From NCBI GenBank assembly GCA_002270565.1, contig NQMI01000109.1:62001-126000 (forward strand): 64,000 nt of DNA. The letters run 5' to 3'. The notes under the pieces were generated by a model. It was not told the DNA's origin, made no database searches, and worked only from the letters and a program-made list of their open reading frames with translations. Source of the stretch: Stenocarpella maydis (taxonomy: Eukaryota; Ascomycota; Sordariomycetes; Diaporthales; Diaporthaceae). Positions 57,725 through 64,000 of the stretch are shown here, one piece after another. Position 1 is the first letter of the stretch, and each line of letters starts with the position of its first letter. The position numbers were made by a program, and so were the translations under genes.

Positions 57725-58688
57725 TTACCCACCGTTGATGCCACCACTGGCGGAGATGAACTGCCCCGTGATCCAACGACTCTTCTCGCTTGCCAGAAGA
57801 AGCACAGCATCGGCTATATCCTCTACCGTTGACACCCGCTCTTCGGCCCGGGTCCTCGACACGAGGAAATCCTTCATCGGCTCGACCTCAGGAACGGCGG
57901 GCAGCGTGTCCGTCAACGTCGGGCCCGGCGCAACTGTGTTGACGGTTATGTTCTTGCCATCGCGGCCGACCTGTTGTACGTTGTTGGCATATTGGCGCAA
58001 ATTTTCGCAGCGTGCGGTGCCGGGGGGGGGGTGGCGCAATCTCACCTCTTGAGCCAGGGTCCAGGTGAGCTGGTCCATGGCGGCCTTGACAGCCCCGTAG
58101 ATCGCCATCTGGTGGAATCCCATCTTCGAGGCAACACTTCCAATGTTGACGATGCGGCCATACTTGGGAATGTAGGGGTAAGCCGCCTGTAGGAGCAGCA
58201 CTGGGCCGACAACAGCGACTTGGAATGACTTGATCATGTCCTCGGAAGAGGTTTGTAGCGCGCCTCCTGGGACCATGTATGAAGCATTGTTAACTGGTAT
58301 GTGTTAGCGTGATACATTTTCTCTTGCATCCACATACCGGCAACTATTTAGAACATGGAATTGACATCTGGAAGCTGCGGTACTCACCAATGATGTCGAT
58401 GTGGTCAACCCCAAAGTTGCGCAGTGTCTCGTCCACGATCTTCTTGCTACCTTCAGGAGTAGAAACATCCGCCCTGACAGCCGTGGCCACACCCTTGCCA
58501 GCGGCCGACTCAAGGTTCGAGACGACTTGTGCGGCACGGGAGGCTGAGGGTTCGGAGATGTAATTGATGGTCACGCGGGCGCCTGCCTTGGCCAGGGCAA
58601 GGGCAATGGCGGCGCCGATACCGTTTTCCCGGCCAGAGCCAGTGACAATGGCCACCTTGTTGGTAAGAGAGAGGCTGTCGGTCGACAT
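57725..58688 (-). CDS. Short-chain dehydrogenase/reductase (classical SDR), 264 aa
   Basis: Exons 58388-58688, 58046-58293 and 57725-57970, with introns of 94 and 75 bp (both GTGAG donors), give exactly 265 codons. The Rossmann cofactor motif is GSGRENGIG, the substrate-side motif is NNAS (split by the first intron), and the catalytic Ser-Tyr-Lys set lies in NIGSVASKMGFHQMAIYGAVK. The C-terminal ITGQFISASGGINGG is typical of the family's end. Length is usual for NAD(P)H-dependent SDRs. The second intron is a multiple of three and open, so it could be read through, but it has clean splice sites. It is divergent from the NmrA-like gene 905 bp away. Confidence 0.9.
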
Positions 58689-58981
58689 TGTAGATATTAT
58701 AGGGATATACGGGAAAGTATAGAGGTGAATGGGAGAGTCAAGATGTTCAAATGTTGAGGATTGGTTGATTGCTTTTAATTCTTTGCTGCTTTTCGATTGC
58801 CAGATTGACATGGACAGGCGACGAATTCCCATATTTATATTGTTCATGATCATACGCGCAATCCCATTGAGATCCAGCTCCCCTGTGCTTCAAGTTCATT
58901 CATTCTTACAAATCTGACCTTTTCACAATCAAGGGTCTCGCCTCGAGACCACTCAAAGCAATGGCTTATACAGCACTTGGT

Positions 58982-59218
58982 CCTAAGCCGAATCGAGGCA
59001 TTGGTCCCCCCTGCACCCTCCACGGAGCGAGGTTTATATAAGTGTACACTAGTCTCGCCTCCTTTCAGCCAATGGCTTATCTGTAACAAAGCATCACGAC
59101 CCACACTGTTGACAAGCACGCTTGAGCCCAGACTGGCATGCCACTGCAGCACGTAGCCCTAGGCCGAATCGAGGCATTGGTCCCCCCTGCAGGCTTCGCG
59201 GAGCGAGGCTTATGTAAA
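58982..59218. repeat. Duplicated 61-bp element in the divergent SDR/NmrA promoter
   Basis: 58982-59042 and 59158-59218 share CCGAATCGAGGCATTGGTCC and a further CCCCTGCA, then a variable piece and GGAGCGAGG(T/C)TTAT(A/G)TAA. A second pair of shorter repeats accompanies them: CTCGCCTC at 58938 and 59054, and CAATGGCTTAT at 58959 and 59070. The block therefore looks like a partial duplication of one promoter module. Confidence 0.8.
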
Positions 59219-59593
59219 TCTGTGCTGGTTCATCATGCCCATGTGTGTTGTTTATGTATTTGCAATGTTCCGGGGGGGAATAATTAGAGCGAAATCTCTG
59301 TAATGGTACACATGCGTGATTTAGATTATCAGCCCAACGGACCACACGGGAAGGATTGCACATGTGGTATTTGTCATGAGCTATGACGCCCAACTCCGAG
59401 TGCCGTTCCGCAGATAGGTATTAGCTCGAGGAAGGTGTGGACATAAATAGTCCTCGACGACGCCAGTCTATGGTGTAAATTTTTTTTTTTTTTTATCAAG
59501 CCAACCACGAAAACTACATCCGTGTCTTCGACAGGATCTGGCATCGCAGCTCTTCTTGCATCTATCCTCATACGTTGAATTCAACACTATCCA

Positions 59594-60778
59594 ATGTCGA
59601 AGCTCATCACAATCCTCGGCATCACCGGCGTACAGGTACTTACTGCGTGCCTCCCACCCCTGGACTTACATTTGCGTATTTGATTCCTTTGCTGACATAT
59701 ACAGGGCGGCTCTGTCGCCGACACATACCTCCAGACGCCAGGCTGGAAGATCCGTGGTGTGACGCGGAACCCACAGTCCGAGGCCGCACAGGCCTACGCT
59801 TCGAAGGGGATCGAAATCGTCCAGGCCGATCTTGACGACGTGGAGTCACTAAAGAGGGCCTTTGCCGGGTCAGATGTGATCTTTGGCGTCACCGACTTCT
59901 GGACCATCCTCAGGGAACTCGCCGGAAGCGACAAGAAGCAGCCCGGCAAGGAACTCGTCGAATCCAGCTACGAGGTTGAGCTGCAGCAGGCAAAGAATAT
60001 CGCCGATGCCGCCGCCACCGTGCCTGGCCTCCATCGCTACGTCTTCAGCTCGATGGCGGACGCGACCAAGGAGAGCGGCGGCAAGTTCAGCAAGCTTTGG
60101 CATATGAGCTCCAAGGCAGAGGCCGTTGCTTACACGCAAACCCTGCCCGCCCTTCGGGACAAGTTCTCTCAGGTCCAAGCCCCCATCTACTTTCAACTCC
60201 CCTGGCAGTGGGGCCTGCCGACGACACCCAAGCAGGTACGGACAGATGGGCTCTTTTGATGCTAATATCCGCACGCTCAGGATGGGCTGACACCTGCCAC
60301 ATAGCAAGCCGACGGGACCTGGCGCATGAAGGGCATCGGCCCGGGCGACAGGGGCATCCCGTTCGGCCACGTCCGGAGGGACTTTGGGCCCTGCGTCAGG
60401 GCTGCCGCCGAGGCCGCGCCCGGCGCCAACCTGTTCGCCATTGGCGAGTACGTGTCGTGGACGGACTACCTCAGGACGTTCTGCGAGACCCAGGGGCTCA
60501 GGTACGGCGGCTACGACGAGCTCTCGTACGACCAGCTCTGCGGGCTGATGCCCGGCGGCCTCGGCCACGAGTTTGGCCAGAACGTGCTGTTCGCCCTCGA
60601 GTTTGGCTACGCGGGGACCGACCCCGCGCTGGTCACGCCGGACAAGGTGCGTCGTGTTAGAGAAGCGAGGTCGTGTCGTGGGCGCATTTACTGACAGGAC
60701 CATTATTAGCTTGGTGTTGGGATGACTTCATTCCGGGAGTACTGTGTGGAGACGGACTTCTCTGCAATCCTTCCTTAG
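59594..60778 (+). CDS. NmrA-like NAD(P)-binding protein, 327 aa
   Basis: Exons 59594-59635, 59705-60235, 60305-60646 and 60710-60778 (introns of 69, 69 and 63 bp, GTACTT, GTACGG and GTGCGT donors) give exactly 328 codons. The first junction builds the Rossmann motif GITGVQGGSVA. RGVTRNPQSEAA follows, the NADP-binding pattern of NmrA/HSCARG-type proteins, then GSDVIFGVTDFW and RYVFSSMADATKESGG. There is no catalytic Tyr-Lys pair as in active SDRs, so a redox-sensing or regulatory role is likely for the family, or an isoflavone-reductase-like activity. No signal peptide. The short last exon (VGMTSFREYCVETDF) is typical of the family's end. Confidence 0.88.
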
Positions 60779-61346
60779 GGGCGCGACGCATCAATGGTGC
60801 TGGGATAGCTGGGGATTGGGCCGCATATAGACATGGGAGTTCAATCGATATTTATGCAACCGGGTGATCTTATACATGCTCCTCGACTCTTTCGAGGACT
60901 ACCCCCTTGTTCGTGATTGGATCAGCATCTGTCCTGATCCGGGGATCATGCAGGCTGTTTGTAGCAAGGGTAGACCAGTGTCTCAAGGCCGGTCGTATTA
61001 TAGCCACGTCAGTCCCATCACCTCGAACGAGAGAGCAGCGTATTCCCACACAGTGGTCGATGGCTCGGGCTCCGGGGCTGAGCCAAGCCAGATATGCTGA
61101 GGCGTTGTGGTGTACAATTTACAATTAGGGATCCTAGATTTACCAGGCCAGGACCCTTCTTCGGCTCTATGATGTGCTTAGGCTTGGTCCCAGACATGTC
61201 GCTAGCACCGGCAAATTAAATAGCCTGGGTACGGTGATGTTACATGGCAATTGCATCTCTTTTTCTTGAGCAAAAGGCACGGGGCCTTGGATTGCATTGC
61301 ATTCAATCACCCGTGTGGGTTATCTCTTGACTATGTGATTTTTTGC
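60779..61346. other. Convergent intergenic region; no gene seen
   Basis: 3' flanks of the NmrA-like gene and the GH3 gene. Frames here (60864-61128, 61251 onward) have no domain support. No terminator-type hairpin was evident. Confidence 0.5.
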
Positions 61347-63078
61347 CTAAGAACAGAAGGTCCCATTGTTGCAGCCCTGGGGGTGAACAGGCACCGTGAA
61401 CGACTGCGGCTGCTTCCTCGCGAGCGGGTCCAGCAGCGTCGGGGTGCCGGTCAGGGTGAAGTTGAAGGTCAGGCGCGAGTCGTAGTCGAGCATCATCTCG
61501 TAGTCGCCCGGGTAGAGCATCAGGTCGCCGTCCGAGTTGGCGCGCGCCAGCGCGCCGAGGTTGAGGCTGAGCGACACCTCCTGCGACGCCCCGGGGGCCA
61601 CGCCGTGCGCGCGCGCGTACGAGGCGAGCCACTTGTTGGGGAAGGGCGAGGGCCCCGCGTTGGGGGTCCGGAGGAACAGCAGGGCCACGTAGTCGGAGGC
61701 GGCCCTGCCGGTGTTGTGGACGTTGACGCTGACGGTCGTCCACGGCGAGGCGTCGTTGACCGAGGGCGCGCGGCCGGAGGAGCTGCCGCCGGGGATGAGG
61801 CTGCTGATGGCGTACGAGGCGCTCGGCTTGGTCCCCCAGGAGTAGCTGAAGGTTGTGTAGTGCAGCCCGTAGCCGAACGGCAGCACTGGCTCCTTGCTGT
61901 ACCACTTGTATGTCCGGCCGGGGGAGGAGCTGCTCGGGCGGAGGTTGGGGTCGAAGAGCGAGACCTCGTTGATATAGTCGGCTGGGTACTGTGTCGTCGT
62001 CAGTCGCCCGGCGATGGGCTGCTTGCCGACGAGGACATCAATGAGCGCGCTGCCGCCCTCCTGGCCTAAAGACGGGGGATCAACATGTTAGCATACTCTA
62101 TCCCAGGCACTCTAACCCCCCCCCCCCACCCGCCAACATGCTCGTGATACATACCGGGATATCCGCCCCACACAAGAGAGTTAACCTTGGTGTTGTTTAG
62201 CAGCGCGCTGTCGTCTATCTGCCCGCCGCCAAACTGCACGACCACGAGGGGCTTGCCCAGCTCCGACAGCTGCCGCACCAGGTCGAGCTGGTTGCCCGGC
62301 CAGGCGATGCTGGTGCGGTCCATGCCCTCGGCCTCGATGCTCACGTCGATGCCGCCCGCGTAGATGACGACGTCGGCTGCCTTGGCTGCGGCGAGGGCAG
62401 TAGCAAAGCCCGAGGTGTCAGAGCTGTCGATGGCGGTGCCCAGGGCGTAGGTCACGTCGGACCACTGCGCTCTTGCTGCCTTGAGCGGGCTGATGAGGTA
62501 CGGCGCGATGCCTTGGTAGTTCCCCTGCATCTGGGTGGTCGCGTTGGCCCACGGCCCGATCAGGGCGACTGACCCGTACGAGGTCTTGAGGGGGAGCAGC
62601 CCGTCGTTCTTCAGCAGCGTCATGCCCTCCCATGCGGCTTGGTACGCCACAGACTGGGCCGACGGCGTACCGACGTTGGACCAGGACAGGGAGTCGTACT
62701 CGGGCTGCCCGTCGAAGTATCCGACGGTGAACAGGGCATTGTACAGCCTGGTCAAGGAGAGGTCCATTTGCTTCTCCGTCGTGAAGTTGTTTGCCACAGA
62801 GACGTTGAGGACGTTGTAAGAACTCCCGCAGTTGGTGTCTGTGCCCGCGTTGAGGGCCACCGCCGCCGCCGCCGCCACACTATCAGTGAAGTTGTGAGGC
62901 TCATAGATGTCGTCCACGGCGGCACAGTCCGAGGTAACGTAATGGTATGGCTCGCTGAAGCCCCACGAGTCGCGGAGGACGTCCTGCAGAAGGTACTCGT
63001 TGGCGCAGGACGGCACTGCAGCATCGGTCAGCTCTAGCTCTAGCTACGCGCACCAAGTCATCACATATATATATATGC

Positions 63079-63126
<48 letters not shown>

Positions 63127-64000
63127 ATAGTGTTTGCTCACCTCCATCGACGGCATTGTAGGCACACATTATACTGCCTACTTTGACGTCCCTGACGCAC
63201 GTCTTGAATGGTTGCAAGTAATACTCGCCCAAGTCCTGTTGGGTTGGGTCGTAGTTCTGTCCATGGCGGTTGGTCTCGACATCATACACGGCAAAGTGCT
63301 TGCAGGTCTACCAATAGAACGTCCGCCGTCAGCTACCCGGACTCAGTGACATGAGACTTCCATGCTTACCGCGATGATCTGCTTGCTGTGGGTGTTCTGG
63401 AGACCACCCTGGAGCCCGGGGATGAGCTGCGCAACATAGCTCTGAACGTGGAAGCTATCCTCGGAGGGCACCTCGAGGCCTCGCCCCCACCGCGGGTCCA
63501 AGAAGGTGTTGATATTTGGGGTCCAGAAGTCGAACCCGGATTGCATGTAATTGGCAAAGGCACGAGCCTCCATTCCGACAGTAGAAGCAACCTTGTGGAT
63601 CAGGGCGTCGTCGAACGCGGCCCCCATGAGGATAGGTTCCGGGAAGCTCGTGGCATAGCTGAAATTTGAGCCGTTTGGCGAGTTGAAGGTGACGCCTGGG
63701 CTCGCGGCGACGCCGTGCAAGGCCTCTGACCACCACTCATAAGCCGGCAGCCCAAGCCTCGGCACGCCAGCCGCAGAGTTGACCATGTTCGTGGCCTTCT
63801 CCTCGACGGACATCTGTGCGAGAAGTGCCGCGATGCGCTCGTCCTGTGTGAGAGAGGCATCGCAAGCCTTGTTGGCGCAGAAGGGGTTCGTGTGGCAGAC
63901 GGCTTCCCGGCGGGCCGTCTGCGGCGGCGGGTTGGGATTGGGGTTGCTGATGGCGTACAGGTTCATAAAGTAGGTGCCCCCGCATACTTCGGAGGGACTG
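61347..64000 (-). CDS. GH3 beta-xylosidase, N-terminus beyond the window edge
   Basis: Exons 63370-64000 (continuing past the window), 63142-63307, 62155-63015 and 61347-62065; introns of 62, 126 and 89 bp with GTAAGC, GTGAGC and GTATGT donors. The 791 complete codons cover most of the enzyme: GVPRLGLPAYEWWSEALHG, DPRWGRGLEVPSED, CKHFAVYDVE, VGSIMCAYNAVDG, then the nucleophile block YVTSDCAAVDD with Asp encoded at 62937-62939, LIGPWANATTQMQGNY, AGGIDVSIEAEGMDR and WPGNQLDL, and a C-terminal fibronectin III-like domain. The frame stays open to the last base, so the signal peptide is upstream of the window. The family removes xylose from xylo-oligosaccharides outside the cell. Confidence 0.93.
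63065..63123. repeat. AT/GT dinucleotide repeat in a GH3 intron
   Basis: An (AT)n run with one GC break at 63065-63090 is followed by an uninterrupted (GT)n run to 63123. It lies in intron 63016-63141, which it makes the longest intron of the gene. Confidence 0.9.

Noticed and set aside
60087..60703. Long minus-strand frame opposite the NmrA-like gene
   Set aside because: Antisense to exons with clear family motifs and crosses their introns without splice logic.
61251..62069. 272-codon Arg/Gly/Val-rich plus-strand frame
   Set aside because: Antisense to the GC-rich last exon of the GH3 gene; composition and position are those of a shadow frame.

Overview
The window looks like a filamentous ascomycete chromosome segment, most likely a Sordariomycete. 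The genes have short introns (about 57-126 bp) with GT..AG ends and CTAAC/CTGAC-like branch points. Family content is fungal (GH3 xylosidase, NmrA-like protein, expansin-like protein, fungal transcription-factor domain, gasdermin-like protein). Long AT-rich blocks hold transposons riddled with TAG/TAA codons where CAG, CAA or TGG are expected, which is the pattern left by repeat-induced point mutation (RIP). All gene models with introns were built by hand from splice signals and frame consistency; none was confirmed by search or transcript.

Layout. 1-11 kb: gene-containing DNA with a gapped partial gene, a 1220-residue disordered protein, a small secreted cysteine-rich protein and an MDR oxidoreductase. 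About 12-25 kb: an AT-rich RIP block with an LTR, a chromodomain Ty3/gypsy element on the minus strand interrupted by another LTR, and a decayed Mutator-like (MULE) transposase. 25.4-30 kb: a GC-rich island with an unrecognised 578-residue protein and a secreted expansin-like protein. 30-42 kb: a second MULE with terminal inverted repeats, tandem LTR copies and a 3.97-kb element with 95-bp inverted repeats flanked by TA. 42.0-45.7 kb: a nine-exon intracellular subtilisin-like protease whose start lies 136 bp from that element's end. 45.8-48.7 kb: a decayed element whose ORF resembles a Ulp1-type cysteine protease. 49.5-64 kb: ordinary gene-dense DNA with a gasdermin-like protein, a divergent VIT/vWA protein, a fungal transcription-factor-domain protein, an SDR, a divergent NmrA-like gene and a GH3 beta-xylosidase cut by the window end.

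The most interesting part is 42-55.5 kb. A subtilase without a signal peptide sits about 4 kb from a gene whose product resembles the fungal gasdermin family (RCD-1/HET-Q1 type). In described fungal systems a subtilisin-like protease encoded nearby activates the gasdermin by cleavage and triggers regulated cell death. Here the pair is separated by transposon debris and followed, on a shared upstream region, by a VIT/vWA gene. The gasdermin assignment is from pattern memory and needs a structure or profile search.

The expansin-like protein, the GH3 xylosidase and the cysteine-rich secreted protein suggest a plant-associated lifestyle; the expansin gene lies inside the transposon-rich compartment.
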